Source: Deltaproteobacteria bacterium (GTDB lineage: Bacteria > Desulfobacterota > Desulfuromonadia > Geobacterales > Geobacteraceae). From it: DNA of 64,000 nucleotides. The notes beneath the pieces are model-generated. The model ran no database searches. It had not been told where the DNA came from and saw nothing but the letters and a program-made list of their open reading frames with translations. Numbering within the stretch: the stretch's first letter is position 1; each line of letters starts with the position of its first letter. The position numbers were made by a program, and so were the translations under genes. Location: contig SBEG01000023.1 in assembly GCA_009668975.1 (NCBI GenBank), positions 1-64,000 of the forward strand, in the 5' to 3' direction. Positions 52,870 through 63,870 of this stretch are shown piece after piece.

Positions 52870-54753
52870 ATGCACAAATCTCTCTACAAAACAACAATCT
52901 TCTTGCTGCCGGCGCTTTTTCTTCTCACTTTGTGCCGGCCGGCCCTTGCCCAGCCGGAGCGGGAGATGACCACCCTCAAGATGTTCTACGATGAGGATGA
53001 CATCGTCGTCACCCCCACCCGTTACCCCAAATCCATCTCCCGCGTTGCCGAGAACATGACGGTGATTACTGCCGAGGATATTAAGGCCATCAATGCGCAT
53101 ACTTTGGCGGATGTGCTTTATTATGTGCCTGGGGTTAGTGAGCAAATAACTGGTGGGCCAAGTAGTATTGCAAATTCTTTTATCCAAGGTTCCGCAACAA
53201 GACACATTCTGCTTCTAATTGACGGAGTTCCTCAGAACAATCTCTCAGACTCCTTTCCAGATGTGGGGGCTGTACCTGTTCAGTTTGTTGAAAGAATTGA
53301 AATCATCAAGGGGCCAGCTTCTTCAACCTGGGGTTCTTCTTTGGGTGGAGTGATTAATATTATTTCTAAGTCCCCTGACGAAACTAGGACGATCGGTGGT
53401 GTTTTTTCTTCCTCAATTGGAGAACGTAATACCGGTGACTACAGGATAGAAGCCTCAGGAAAAGCAGCTGGATTTGGTTATTACCTGTCTGGGGGAGGGC
53501 TGCTATCTGACGGTCTCCTGCCCCACAACGGCTTTCATGGTGGCAACCTCTATACCAAGTTTAAATATGCCCCTACTGACCATGCCGGTCTTACCTTTAC
53601 CCTTGGTTATAACAACGGGTCACGAGAAATAGGTGAAGTTCCTTTGTTTGGACTCTCTTTCAATGATGATTTCAAGTATTTATTCTCAACTTTAGGGCTA
53701 AATTACTATATTACTCCGGACCTCATCTTTGATTTGGTGCTCCGGTCCTCCTTTCGGAACAATAGACAATTTACATATGATTTGCCTACAGGTTTGTTGT
53801 TGGACGATATTCATAATAATGAGAGGAGCTACGGGTTAGGTACAAAGCTAGTTTGGACTCCTAGGTACCAGGAAATTGTGATTGGTGCGGATTTCGATTC
53901 CGGGCATTTTAAATCTCTTTCCGTAAAGGATGGAAAACAGCGGCTGGAAAAGTGGGCGATCTACGCGAACAATACTATAAATGTTGGTAAAATATCTCTA
54001 ACCCCTGGTATCCGCTACGACCATACGAGCACTAATGGTGACTTCTGGAGTCCCAGTGCGGGAGTTACGTACATCCCTATAGAGAGCATGGTACTTAGAG
54101 CTTACATGTCCAGAGGGTTCAGTATACCACCACTTTTCTTTACCTATGGGGACGGCTTCTTTTCAGTAGCCAATCCAGATCTGATGATGGAAAAAGTTTG
54201 GTCCTATTCGCTCGGTTTTGAGACCACCCTGCTTCGCTATGTGTGGCTAAAGACCACATTGTTCCGCCATGATATCAGCGAACTTTTGGGGGATGAACAA
54301 CTTCCAGATGGGAAATTCATTGTCATAAATCAGGGAAAACAGCGACGCCAGGGAGTGGAAGTTGAGATGAAGACCATGCCGATATTAAATACTTCATTAT
54401 CCATAGGGTATACCTTCGTAGACGCAACGGATCTAGAAACCGGCATGACTATTCCACTAGTTGCTAGAAATATCTATGATATTGGGTTGCAGTTTGATGA
54501 CCGCAAGAGTTTTACAGCGTTTCTGAAGGGACGATATATCCATTGGAACGGTGAACCTGAGGACAATGGAAAGTACACGGCTATGATATGGGATCTACAT
54601 CTCGCCAAGAAGTTTTTTACCTTTGAAAGTGAACTTCAGGCAGTGGAGGTCTTTTTGTCAGGCCATAATCTCTTCAATGGTGCACAATATCCGGCTTATC
54701 CTTTTCGTAATACTCGGCGATGGTTCGAAGGCGGTGTCAGATTCCATTTTTGA
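52870..54753 (+). CDS. TonB-dependent outer-membrane receptor
   Basis: A 627-residue receptor with signal peptide (IFLLPALFLLTLCRPALAQ), plug domain (TPTRYPKSISRVAENMTVITAEDI, YVPGVSEQI, LLIDGVPQNN, ERIEIIKGPASSTWGSSLGGVINIISK) and a 22-strand-type barrel ending in GGVRFHF. Base composition is GC-rich up to about 53100 and AT-rich afterwards, as if the barrel and most of the plug had been replaced by recombination. The peptide and maturase genes follow directly, so it could take up or export-couple the modified peptide; it could equally be a metal-chelate receptor. Confidence 0.92.
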   Translation: MHKSLYKTTIFLLPALFLLTLCRPALAQPEREMTTLKMFYDEDDIVVTPTRYPKSISRVAENMTVITAEDIKAINAHTLADVLYYVPGVSEQITGGPSSIANSFIQGSATRHILLLIDGVPQNNLSDSFPDVGAVPVQFVERIEIIKGPASSTWGSSLGGVINIISKSPDETRTIGGVFSSSIGERNTGDYRIEASGKAAGFGYYLSGGGLLSDGLLPHNGFHGGNLYTKFKYAPTDHAGLTFTLGYNNGSREIGEVPLFGLSFNDDFKYLFSTLGLNYYITPDLIFDLVLRSSFRNNRQFTYDLPTGLLLDDIHNNERSYGLGTKLVWTPRYQEIVIGADFDSGHFKSLSVKDGKQRLEKWAIYANNTINVGKISLTPGIRYDHTSTNGDFWSPSAGVTYIPIESMVLRAYMSRGFSIPPLFFTYGDGFFSVANPDLMMEKVWSYSLGFETTLLRYVWLKTTLFRHDISELLGDEQLPDGKFIVINQGKQRRQGVEVEMKTMPILNTSLSIGYTFVDATDLETGMTIPLVARNIYDIGLQFDDRKSFTAFLKGRYIHWNGEPEDNGKYTAMIWDLHLAKKFFTFESELQAVEVFLSGHNLFNGAQYPAYPFRNTRRWFEGGVRFHF

Positions 54754-54858
54754 TAGGGAGCGAAATGTTGCTCGATACAGAAAATTATTGACGAATAGTT
54801 GTAAACTGCTTAACGTTAAAAAAGTTCTACATTTTTGAAAAAACGAATGGGAGGCTAC

Positions 54859-54963
54859 ATGGAAAAGGAAGAAATCGTTACTCTTGATGACGGGGATGAT
54901 TCTCCGTTCGGACCAATGGCTTTTTGTTGTGCTGGTACGTATATGCCATTTAGAGGCTTATAA
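54859..54963 (+). CDS. Geopeptide-like RiPP precursor 1 (34 aa)
   Basis: A 34-residue peptide starting MEKEEIVTLDDGDD, with Cys23-Cys24 and a PFR motif at residues 30-32. It has GGGAGG 6 bases before the ATG. It aligns without gaps to the peptide at 56434 and shares 16 of 33 positions, including ME-E-IV-LD-G-D-P-P-CC and PFR. Its position next to a radical SAM/SPASM maturase and the conserved acidic leader with a short core support a ribosomally made, modified peptide. I recall a named geopeptide family from Geobacter; I could not check membership. Confidence 0.8.
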   Translation: MEKEEIVTLDDGDDSPFGPMAFCCAGTYMPFRGL

Positions 54964-54982
54964 GTTGCTATGTTTTTATTGG

Positions 54983-55009
54983 AAAAGGGGAGTTCGCTCC
55001 CCTTTTTTT
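54983..55009 (+). terminator. Terminator or attenuator between precursor 1 and the maturase
   Basis: AAAAGGGGAG-TTCG-CTCCCCTTTTTTT, a strong hairpin with UUCG loop, 19 bases after the peptide stop and 10 bases before the maturase start. Confidence 0.9.
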
Positions 55010-55019
55010 AATTAACTCC

Positions 55020-56315
55020 ATGCACCTATCCCGCTACCTGAAACAATACCCCTGCCGCGACAACCCCGACCGGGTTCTCCTCTTCTCCACCCGTCGTCTG
55101 TCCAAGGCCATCGTCCCGCTGTCCGTTCTCCGGTCCGTGGAAGAAGGCACCCTCTCACCTGAAAACATGGCGACGCTCACCCGTCTCGGCTTCCTAGTTC
55201 CGGACAGCGCTGCCGAGCGTCGGGAAATGCTCACGGTGATGACTGAAGCGGAAGAGCGGCTGAAAAAGGCCTTCCTCATGGCGGTCATGAACCTGGACTG
55301 CAACCTGGCCTGCACTTACTGCTACGAGGGGAAACAGCGGGGCAAGCACTACATGTCCCCGGAAACCGCCGACCTGCTTGTGAAATATTGCGAGGAGACT
55401 TTTCTGCGGCAGGGCAAGGATCTTACGATTGATTTCTACGGCGGTGAGCCGCTCCTGAGTCTCGACCTGATCAAGTCGATCTCGCTTCGCCTGAAAAACT
55501 CCGCCGAGAAGGCCGGAACGGACTACGCCTTTACCCTGGTAACAAACGGCACCCTGCTTACCGCTGCCGTGGCTTCAGAACTTGCCCTGCTTGGTCTGAA
55601 AAGCGCCAGGATTACCCTGGACGGACCCAAGGAGAATCACGACTGTTACCGTCCGTTTTCTTCCGGTAAAGGGAGTTTCGATCTCATCGTCAAAAATCTT
55701 CGTGAGGTCTGCGGAATCATCAAGATGGGAATCGGCGGCAATTACACCGAGGAGAATTACCGGGATTTCCCCCGGCTCCTGGACGAACTGGTGGACCTGG
55801 GCCTGACCCCGGATCGGATTGCCCATGTCATGTTCGCCCCGGTCAGCGATACCCTGGGCGAGCACCTGATGCCGGAATTTAACGAGGGCTGTTGTTCCGC
55901 CGATGAACCTTGGCTGGTGGATGCCTCCATTTACCTGCGGGAGGAAATCTTGCGGCGCGGCTTTTTTACCCCCAAAGTCCAGCCCACCACCTGCATGATC
56001 GAATTCAAGGACAACCTGGTGGTCCATTATGACGGGACCCTCTACAAATGCCCGGCCTTTATCGGCCTGGAGGGCCTTGACGTTGGGCACCTGGAAAGCG
56101 GTATCCGCGATTTCCGTGCGTCCCACAACATGGATGTCTGGAAAAAGGATGAATGCCTCGATTGTGCCTATCTGCCCCTTTGTTTCGGCGGCTGCCGTTT
56201 CATGACGCTGCTGCAGAAGGGCGCCATCAGCGACGTGGAATGCCGCAAGGCCTGGTACGATGCAACCCTCGAGGAACTTCTCCTGCAGGATCTTCGCTAC
56301 TCACTGAAAAAATAA
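55020..56315 (+). CDS. Radical SAM/SPASM peptide maturase (geopeptide maturase-like)
   Basis: A 431-residue radical SAM enzyme. Residues 1-80 form an N-terminal region with HLSRYLKQYPCRDNPDRVLL that could bind the leader peptide. The SAM cluster cysteines are Cys94, Cys98 and Cys101 in CNLACTYC, with YGGEPLL (glycine-rich SAM motif) and TNGTLL after it. The C-terminal SPASM domain has its cysteines around YKCPAFIGL, CLDCAYLPLCFGGCR and a last Cys before AWYDATLEEL, enough for two extra 4Fe-4S clusters. SPASM maturases typically form thioether or carbon-carbon cross-links; the reaction here is unknown. Confidence 0.9.
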   Translation: MHLSRYLKQYPCRDNPDRVLLFSTRRLSKAIVPLSVLRSVEEGTLSPENMATLTRLGFLVPDSAAERREMLTVMTEAEERLKKAFLMAVMNLDCNLACTYCYEGKQRGKHYMSPETADLLVKYCEETFLRQGKDLTIDFYGGEPLLSLDLIKSISLRLKNSAEKAGTDYAFTLVTNGTLLTAAVASELALLGLKSARITLDGPKENHDCYRPFSSGKGSFDLIVKNLREVCGIIKMGIGGNYTEENYRDFPRLLDELVDLGLTPDRIAHVMFAPVSDTLGEHLMPEFNEGCCSADEPWLVDASIYLREEILRRGFFTPKVQPTTCMIEFKDNLVVHYDGTLYKCPAFIGLEGLDVGHLESGIRDFRASHNMDVWKKDECLDCAYLPLCFGGCRFMTLLQKGAISDVECRKAWYDATLEELLLQDLRYSLKK

Positions 56316-56433
56316 CAGTTATTTGGCCTTCCCCGCATCTTCTCAACCACAAATTTCCATTGACGCTTGCCGTTTGTCTGCTAGTCTTGAACGAAACCGG
56401 CTACCCCTGAAATCTAGCAAAAGGGAGGTTGTC

Positions 56434-56535
56434 ATGGAAAGAGAAGTTATCGTCATTTTGGATGAAGGAATGGATGACCCGATCAGTCCGGCTGGGTTGT
56501 GCTGCTCAATGATTTTTAATCCCTTCAGAGCCTGA
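56434..56535 (+). CDS. Geopeptide-like RiPP precursor 2 (33 aa)
   Basis: A 33-residue peptide, MEREVIVILDEGMDD at the start, Cys23-Cys24, PFR at 30-32. GGGAGG lies 6 bases before the ATG. Homologous to the 54859 peptide, with the variable part at residues 25-29 and 17-22. A longer frame starting at 56323 is unlikely because it has no ribosome-binding site. Flanked downstream by a strong inverted repeat. Confidence 0.8.
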   Translation: MEREVIVILDEGMDDPISPAGLCCSMIFNPFRA

Positions 56536-56560
56536 ATTTCCGGAAACTGCCAGGAGCGAG

Positions 56561-56625
56561 CTAGGAGCCTGTCGGACTTAGGGTATATCTGTTGCTACGA
56601 TTTCCTGATTCCGACAGACTCCTAG
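56561..56625. repeat. REP-like inverted repeat
   Basis: CTAGGAG-N-CTGTCGGA at the left and TCCGACAG-N-CTCCTAG at the right, 16-base arms with one mismatch around a 33-base loop. Confidence 0.85.
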
Positions 56626-56654
56626 TAACGTGTAACGGAAGTTTCTTCACATGC

Positions 56655-56724
56655 AACCCCTCCAAACCCCTTGATAGGAAAGGCTTTAAGGCTTCCCCCT
56701 GTCAAGGGGGGATTGAGGGGGGTT
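56655..56724. repeat. Pyrimidine/purine-rich inverted repeat
   Basis: AACCCCTCCAAACCCCTTGA pairs imperfectly with the G-rich stretch ending GATTGAGGGGGGTT; resembles common dispersed intergenic repeats. Confidence 0.7.
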
Positions 56725-56786
56725 GATTTCTAGCTCCCTTTTTCCGGTAACCAAATTATCGCCTGCCTCCTGCGCGCCGTGACCCG

Positions 56787-59615
56787 TCACAATCGAATCG
56801 TTTTGTAGATGAAGTTCTTGAATTTAAAGAATCTTTTCTGGTCGTGCGCATCTTCCCCGCTTTCGCTGCTGGTCACTCTCAGCGCCCGGGCAATCTGGGG
56901 CATTGTGCGGCCCGCGGTGAGCCTGGTTTTTTCGATGACGAGCCGGACCACATCTCGTGGCAGGCGATTTTTCGAATAGGGCTCATAGACCGCTTCCCAG
57001 AAATCCTTCCCTGCTGATATTTCGGCAAGAACCTCTTCGGCAAGCTGCTCTTGAAGGCGGTCATGGGTGTTGGCCGGTGGCTCCTGCTCGCTGTCAAGAA
57101 TCACGCGGCGGATGTCGTTCTCGGTAATCGCTGCGCCGCTGCGGAAGAAAAGCGCCCGCAGCAGGATACTGCGAAGTTCCCGGATGTTTCCTTCGTAACG
57201 ATGCGTCAGCAGTAATGTTTTTGCCCCATCGGTGAGCAGCGGGGCATCGTTCATCGGTTCATCGGCCCCGCGGTAGGTACGGTAGAGTTTGCCGAGAAAA
57301 TGGGTTGCCAGGTCACTGATGTCCTCACGCCGCTCACTGAGACTGGGAATCCGCACGGTGAGTTCCGATAAGCGGTGGTAGAGATCTTCCCGGAAGCGCC
57401 CCGCTTTGATTTCCTCTTGGAGGTTCTTGTTGGTGGCGGCCACGAGCAGCACCCGGCCGTAGCGTTCGCTGCTTTCGCCAAGGCGGAAGAAGCTTCCGCT
57501 GTCGAGAAATCGCAGCAGCTGAACCTGGGTTTTCGGGTCGGCATCACCGATTTCATCCAGAAAAACGATGCCGCCCTGTGCCTCTTCGAGGATACCCTTG
57601 CGGTCGCTGTATGCCCCGGTGAAGGCCCCTTTCTTGTGGCCGAACAGTTCGGAGTAGGTCAGTTCACCGCTGTAAGCGGCAATATTCGTCTTTTTGACCG
57701 GAAGTTCTGCACCGGAACTGACCTTCATCCGGTACATCTCATTCAGCTTGTTGTAGAAATTATTGAAGAAAAATTCTTTTCCCGCCCCGGTTGGTCCGAC
57801 AACGAGTATCGAGGGCAGCCCAAGAGTTTCTTCCAGGGGCAGGTTGGTGCTCCAGGAGACGAAGCGGTTACAAAGTGGTACGGAAACGGTGTTGATGAAT
57901 TCCACCAGTTCCTTGGCCTTGTGACTGTTGCCGATGATGTTCCCGAGGCGGTAAGATGAAACCAGGGGATCCTTGTAGGCCACGTCGCTCGTCAAGCGCG
58001 AGACCTGGCTCTGCAGATTTTCGATCTGCTGGATATCGGCAATGTAGCGTGAGGTGAGGCTCTCGATGATCTGGAGGATCCGCTTGTGCTCTTCGGTGAA
58101 GTAGCCCTGCTTCAGGGAGTTGAGGCAAATTACCCCGAGGATCGTATCTTCGCAGATGATCGGCATGGCGATTTCGCTGCGGATCTGATCGCTGGTTGAG
58201 AAGTGGAAACCTTCACCCCGGATTTCATCTTCCACGTCGGGAATGATCTTCGGTTGCTTCGACCAGGCGACGTACCCGGTCAGGCTTCTCTCTTCCCTTG
58301 GCAGTTCGTCGCCGCCGATCCGGAAGGGCGGAATCTTTTTTTTCAGCCATTCTTTGTGTTTTGCCCCAATGATCTCGCCCGCATCGTCTTCAACCACCAG
58401 CCACTTTTCCAGATCCCACTCCCGGACTACGGCTATGCTGCCGGTGTCGGCGCCGATAAGTTTGGTGGCCTTTGACAGTACCTTGTTCAGAAAGGTCTGC
58501 AGTTTTTCGTTGCGCTCTTTCAGTAAGTCGGTGATCTCCGCCAGGACCCTGATTTCCAGATGCTCGTCGCCGATCTCCCTGATGATCCGCTCTACCATTT
58601 CCGCATGGGTTTGCAGTATGCCCGCCTCGAAATCCGTGAAAGGGTGATTTTCTCTCGAATAGTAATTAACCAGACAGATGACCTTGCGTGTTTCAGGCTC
58701 ATAACGGGGGACCATGTAGAGCGAGCGAAGGAACATTTTTTCGGTCAGAGCACGTTTCTGGAGGAATTGCTGGGTAAGGTCGGGAATGAAGACAGGCTGT
58801 AACAGTTGCTCGTCGTTGATGCAGCCGTCGTCACCGACGAATTTCGCCACCAGGGAGCGACCTCTGCCCAGCCGGATCGAGCCAAGGTCGTCATAGAGGG
58901 CCTTGAGCCTGGGGTCCGCCGAGTAGCTGGCAAGAACCTCCATGCGTGTTTTTCCGTGACTGCCGATTGTCGGGACAAGCACCGAGGCCAGCGAGATGCG
59001 GTCGATTAGGCGGACCGCCGAGTTCACCATAAAGGCACCCGCCTCGCGCTTCTTGAATTGTTCCACTCTGCGGGTCAGGAGGATTTGCTGCTGATATTTG
59101 CGTGCCTGATCGAGGCTGCCGGCGATGAGGTTCAAAAAATCGGTCAGGAGTTCTGCGACTGATTCTGCAGACGGTTTTTCCGGGGTTTCCTCATCGATGC
59201 AGATGACGCCGATGGATCTGCCCTGCCTGACCAGCGGGAAAAGACTGCATGTGGCAATGGCGCAGGTTTTTGCCAGGCGGATATCAAGGGGGAGGCTGCG
59301 GTTTTGCGCATCCGTCAGCATCGTTGGGGACTGACTGGCAAACACGATGGAGACCAGTGCCTCCCGGGAGACGATCGGAAAACTTGTCCCTTTGATTTCA
59401 TCCGCGTAGGGACCGGAGACGTGGGCGCAGGAAAGTACCCCGCCGGTAAGGTCTTCGAGGTAGATCCTGATTCGCTGCCTGTTTGTAATCAGGCGTGTCC
59501 CTTCAGCGGTGGCAAAAAGGATTTCTTCGAGATTTTCCTTGCCGAATTTTTTGATCGTGTTCCGGAGGGCATCAAGTTGTGCTTCGTTTACGTTCATCGG
59601 GACCCCTGTCCGCAT
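56787..59615 (-). CDS. GAF-rich sigma-54-dependent activator
   Basis: A 942-residue regulator. Three GAF-type regions fill the first 540 residues (for example [19 protein letters not shown] linker, then [19 protein letters not shown] and [20 protein letters not shown]). The AAA+ domain has Walker A-like [18 protein letters not shown] in [19 protein letters not shown], Walker [15 protein letters not shown] and the sensor [19 protein letters not shown]. The C-terminus has only a weak helix-turn-helix ([20 protein letters not shown]), so DNA binding is uncertain. A second in-frame ATG at 59597 is possible. Ligands and targets unknown. Confidence 0.87.
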   Translation of the reverse strand: MRTGVPMNVNEAQLDALRNTIKKFGKENLEEILFATAEGTRLITNRQRIRIYLEDLTGGVLSCAHVSGPYADEIKGTSFPIVSREALVSIVFASQSPTMLTDAQNRSLPLDIRLAKTCAIATCSLFPLVRQGRSIGVICIDEETPEKPSAESVAELLTDFLNLIAGSLDQARKYQQQILLTRRVEQFKKREAGAFMVNSAVRLIDRISLASVLVPTIGSHGKTRMEVLASYSADPRLKALYDDLGSIRLGRGRSLVAKFVGDDGCINDEQLLQPVFIPDLTQQFLQKRALTEKMFLRSLYMVPRYEPETRKVICLVNYYSRENHPFTDFEAGILQTHAEMVERIIREIGDEHLEIRVLAEITDLLKERNEKLQTFLNKVLSKATKLIGADTGSIAVVREWDLEKWLVVEDDAGEIIGAKHKEWLKKKIPPFRIGGDELPREERSLTGYVAWSKQPKIIPDVEDEIRGEGFHFSTSDQIRSEIAMPIICEDTILGVICLNSLKQGYFTEEHKRILQIIESLTSRYIADIQQIENLQSQVSRLTSDVAYKDPLVSSYRLGNIIGNSHKAKELVEFINTVSVPLCNRFVSWSTNLPLEETLGLPSILVVGPTGAGKEFFFNNFYNKLNEMYRMKVSSGAELPVKKTNIAAYSGELTYSELFGHKKGAFTGAYSDRKGILEEAQGGIVFLDEIGDADPKTQVQLLRFLDSGSFFRLGESSERYGRVLLVAATNKNLQEEIKAGRFREDLYHRLSELTVRIPSLSERREDISDLATHFLGKLYRTYRGADEPMNDAPLLTDGAKTLLLTHRYEGNIRELRSILLRALFFRSGAAITENDIRRVILDSEQEPPANTHDRLQEQLAEEVLAEISAGKDFWEAVYEPYSKNRLPRDVVRLVIEKTRLTAGRTMPQIARALRVTSSESGEDAHDQKRFFKFKNFIYKTIRL

Positions 59616-59876
59616 ATTTTTTCTGGTATTTTACGAGGGATGGGAGAGGGAAGTCAAGACATAGATGTACTCAGTGTACTCAATATATGTTTGCTGTATG
59701 TACTCGATAGTGTCCTTTGGCAGGCTGTGCAAAAAAAAATTTACCTTTAGAAAAAATCCTGTATATATGCCTGAGAAATTTTGGGCTGACCTTTTCTCAT
59801 CTGTGGGTCGTGAGTGTTACGCACTTGCACAGAAAGTTACGCGGTGTGTAGAATTCCGGGCCAACCCGAGGTGCTG

Positions 59877-60728
59877 ATGCATACTATCCTCTCGAAAAAA
59901 ATGCTGACGGAACGGACCTGGCATATGCGGGTGGCCGCACCATTGGTCGCCAGGAAATGCCAGGCCGGGCAGTTTATCATGCTGCGGATCCATGAGTGCG
60001 GAGAACGTATCCCGCTCACCATCGCCGACTGGGACCGGGATGCCGGGTTCATCGATATCTATTTTCAGGAAATCGGCGCCACAACGGAATTGCTGGCAAC
60101 GCTGGAGGCGGGTGCTGCCATTCTCGATGTGGTCGGGCCCCTTGGCAATCCCTCCCATGTGGAAAAAATCGACGGCACCTTTGTGATGGTTGGCGGAGGT
60201 TTCGGCATCGCCGCCGGTTACCCCGTGGCCCGGGCTTTCAGAGAAGCGGGTAACCGGGTCGTTGCGGTACTGGGGGCCAAAACCAGGAAACTGCTCATCT
60301 GTGAGGAGATGCTCAAAGCTGTCTGCGACGAGGTCTATGTTGCCACCAACGACGGCAGTTACGGCAGGCAGGGTCTGGTATCCGATGTTCTTCAGGGCCT
60401 CCTGGATGAAGGTGAAAACATCAGGCTCGTCTATCCGGTCGGTCCGCCGATCATGATGAAAATTATTTCCCAGATGACGCTGCCCCTCAACATTAAAACG
60501 ATAGTTTCCCTTAACTCGATAATGGTGGACGGCACCGGCATGTGCGGCTCCTGCCGGGTCACGGTTGCCGGAAGGACGCGCTTTGTCTGCTCCGAAGGGA
60601 TCGATTTTGATGGTCACGAGGTTAACTGGGACGAGATGATGTCCCGGCAGAAAATGTATGGCAGGCAGGAAGCCGTGGCCCTGTCTCACCATCACGAACA
60701 CGGTGCCTGCTGGGGAGGTGCAAGGTGA
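59877..60728 (+). CDS. nfnA: NAD(P)H-ferredoxin oxidoreductase small subunit NfnA-like
   Basis: A 283-residue FAD/NAD-binding and 2Fe-2S protein of the NfnA/dihydroorotate-dehydrogenase electron-transfer type. FAD-binding R/T-rich segment (ERIPLTIADWD), NAD-binding MVGGGFGIAAGYPVARAF, C-terminal cluster motif DGTGMCGSCRVTVAG with FVC. With the next gene it forms the bifurcating NADH-dependent ferredoxin:NADP+ oxidoreductase. Start at 59877 chosen over the longer frame at 59814. ATGA-type 4-base overlap with nfnB. Confidence 0.9.
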   Translation: MHTILSKKMLTERTWHMRVAAPLVARKCQAGQFIMLRIHECGERIPLTIADWDRDAGFIDIYFQEIGATTELLATLEAGAAILDVVGPLGNPSHVEKIDGTFVMVGGGFGIAAGYPVARAFREAGNRVVAVLGAKTRKLLICEEMLKAVCDEVYVATNDGSYGRQGLVSDVLQGLLDEGENIRLVYPVGPPIMMKIISQMTLPLNIKTIVSLNSIMVDGTGMCGSCRVTVAGRTRFVCSEGIDFDGHEVNWDEMMSRQKMYGRQEAVALSHHHEHGACWGGAR

Positions 60729-62164
60729 GTGACTACCGGAAAAACCTGACCATTGCAGCACGTTGTGCGATTCCTCGCCAGTCCATGCCCCACCAGGACC
60801 CCGTTGAACGGATCAGCAACTTCAATGAAGTAGCGCTTGGCTGGGACAGGGAGACAGCTGTCGAGGAAGCCCAGCGTTGCCTGCTCTGCAAAACTCCCAA
60901 ATGTGTCAGCAATTGTCCTGCGGAAATTGACATTCCCGGATTTATCCGGAAGATAGCAGAGGGAGACATTCTCGAATCCGCCCGTATTCTGCGCGCCAGT
61001 TCAGCATTGCCGGCGGTCTGCGGCCGTGTCTGTCCGCAGGAAACCCAGTGTGAACTGACCTGTTCTCTGGGGAAAAAATACCAGCCGGTGGCCATCGGGC
61101 GTCTGGAGCGTTTTGCCAGCGACTACGCGCTGTTCGAGGAAGAATTGCCGCTTCCCCAACCGGCGCCGCCGACCGGAAAAAAGGTGGCAGTGGTCGGCGC
61201 CGGTCCGGCCGGCATCACCGTGGCAGGAGATCTGGTCAAGCTGGGGCATGAGGTTACGCTCTTCGAGGCCCTGCATGAGCCGGGTGGTGTCCTGGTGTAC
61301 GGAATTCCCGAATTTCGTCTCCCCAAGGAAATCGTCCGTCTCGAACTGCAGGTGATTCAAAAGCTCGGCGTCAAACTGGTGAATAATTTCGTAGTTGGCC
61401 GGACCGCCACCGTGGATGAACTGCTGGTGGATTTCGATGCCGTGTTTCTCGGTAACGGCGCCGGTGCACCAAAGTTCCTCGGGATTCCCGGAGAGAACCT
61501 GAATGGCGTCTATTCGGCCAGCGAATATCTGACGCGCTGCAACCTGATGAAGTCGCATAATTTCCCGGCCAACTCCACCCCTGTGGCCCAGGGCGGGAAG
61601 GTTGTGGTGCTCGGCGGCGGCAACGTTGCCATGGATGCAGTGCGAATGTCGCTGCGTCTGGGGGCGGATGAGGCAACCGTTCTCTACCGGCGAAGCCGCA
61701 AGGAGCTGCCGGCCCGCATTGAAGAGGTTGAAAACGCCGAGGAAGAAGGGGTGCAATTCAAGTACCTGGTCAACCCGGTCCGCTTTGTCGGCAACGAACA
61801 CAATTGGGTAACCGGTGTCGAATGTCTGCGCATGGAATTGGGCGAGCCGGACAGTTCGGGCCGTTGCCGGCCGCTGCCGGTAAAGGGCTCGGAATTCATC
61901 GTCCCTGCGGACATGGCGATCGTCGCCATCGGTCAGTCGGCCAACCCGATTGTCGCATCAACCGCTACCGGCATCGAGACTGATGAACGGGGCTACTTTA
62001 TCGCTGACGATGATGGCCGCACCACCAAACCGGGGGTTTTTGCCGGGGGAGACATTGTAACCGGCGCTGCGACGGTAATACTTGCCATAGGCGCCGGAAA
62101 AAAAGCTGCCCGGGCGATCCACGACTATCTCGGAGAATGCCGCTGGCCGGTACTTTTATCGTAG
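60725..62164 (+). CDS. nfnB: NfnB / glutamate-synthase small-subunit-like flavoprotein
   Basis: A 479-residue flavoprotein. The N-terminal ferredoxin-like part has two 4Fe-4S clusters (CLLCKTPKCVSNCP and CGRVCPQETQCELTC), followed by FAD-binding VAVVGAGPAGITVAGDL, the NADPH-binding VVVLGGGNVAMDAVRMSLRLG, and the C-terminal FAGGDIVTGAATVILAIGAGKKAA. Old annotations call it GltD/GltA. No glutamate synthase large subunit is here, and the NfnA partner is next to it, so the Nfn role is preferred. Confidence 0.92.
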   Translation: MSDYRKNLTIAARCAIPRQSMPHQDPVERISNFNEVALGWDRETAVEEAQRCLLCKTPKCVSNCPAEIDIPGFIRKIAEGDILESARILRASSALPAVCGRVCPQETQCELTCSLGKKYQPVAIGRLERFASDYALFEEELPLPQPAPPTGKKVAVVGAGPAGITVAGDLVKLGHEVTLFEALHEPGGVLVYGIPEFRLPKEIVRLELQVIQKLGVKLVNNFVVGRTATVDELLVDFDAVFLGNGAGAPKFLGIPGENLNGVYSASEYLTRCNLMKSHNFPANSTPVAQGGKVVVLGGGNVAMDAVRMSLRLGADEATVLYRRSRKELPARIEEVENAEEEGVQFKYLVNPVRFVGNEHNWVTGVECLRMELGEPDSSGRCRPLPVKGSEFIVPADMAIVAIGQSANPIVASTATGIETDERGYFIADDDGRTTKPGVFAGGDIVTGAATVILAIGAGKKAARAIHDYLGECRWPVLLS

Positions 62165-62274
62165 AAAGGCAGGTCCTGCTCAACCGCTTCCGGCAGCGGA
62201 AGAAGTTTTTTGCCGGGGAGTTGGTAGTAATGGACTTTGTTCGAATACATCTGACGGTAGCAACCATAACGTAA

Positions 62275-63663
<1,389 letters not shown>

Positions 63664-63710
63664 CCATATCAGCAGAATTTTGGCTTCTGCCAGAATGAAA
63701 TGCACTTTAT

Positions 63711-63748
63711 AAGAGGCGCTGAAGAAATTTCAGAGCCTCTCTTTTTTT
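63711..63748 (+). terminator. Terminator after gdhA
   Basis: AGAGGC-GCTGAA-GAAA-TTTCAG-AGCCTCT hairpin followed by CTTTTTTT. Confidence 0.88.
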
Positions 63749-63870
63749 GCTTACGAATATATTCTGACGACGTATACTGTTTTTGTTGCTAAACTCCGGA
63801 TGGATTTCCGGCGGTTTTTGACGATCGGCGATTGCCTGGCGGTATGCGACAGGCGAAAGGGAGAACATTC

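Noticed and set aside
59817..60761. 314-codon minus-strand frame
   Set aside because: Antisense shadow of nfnA.
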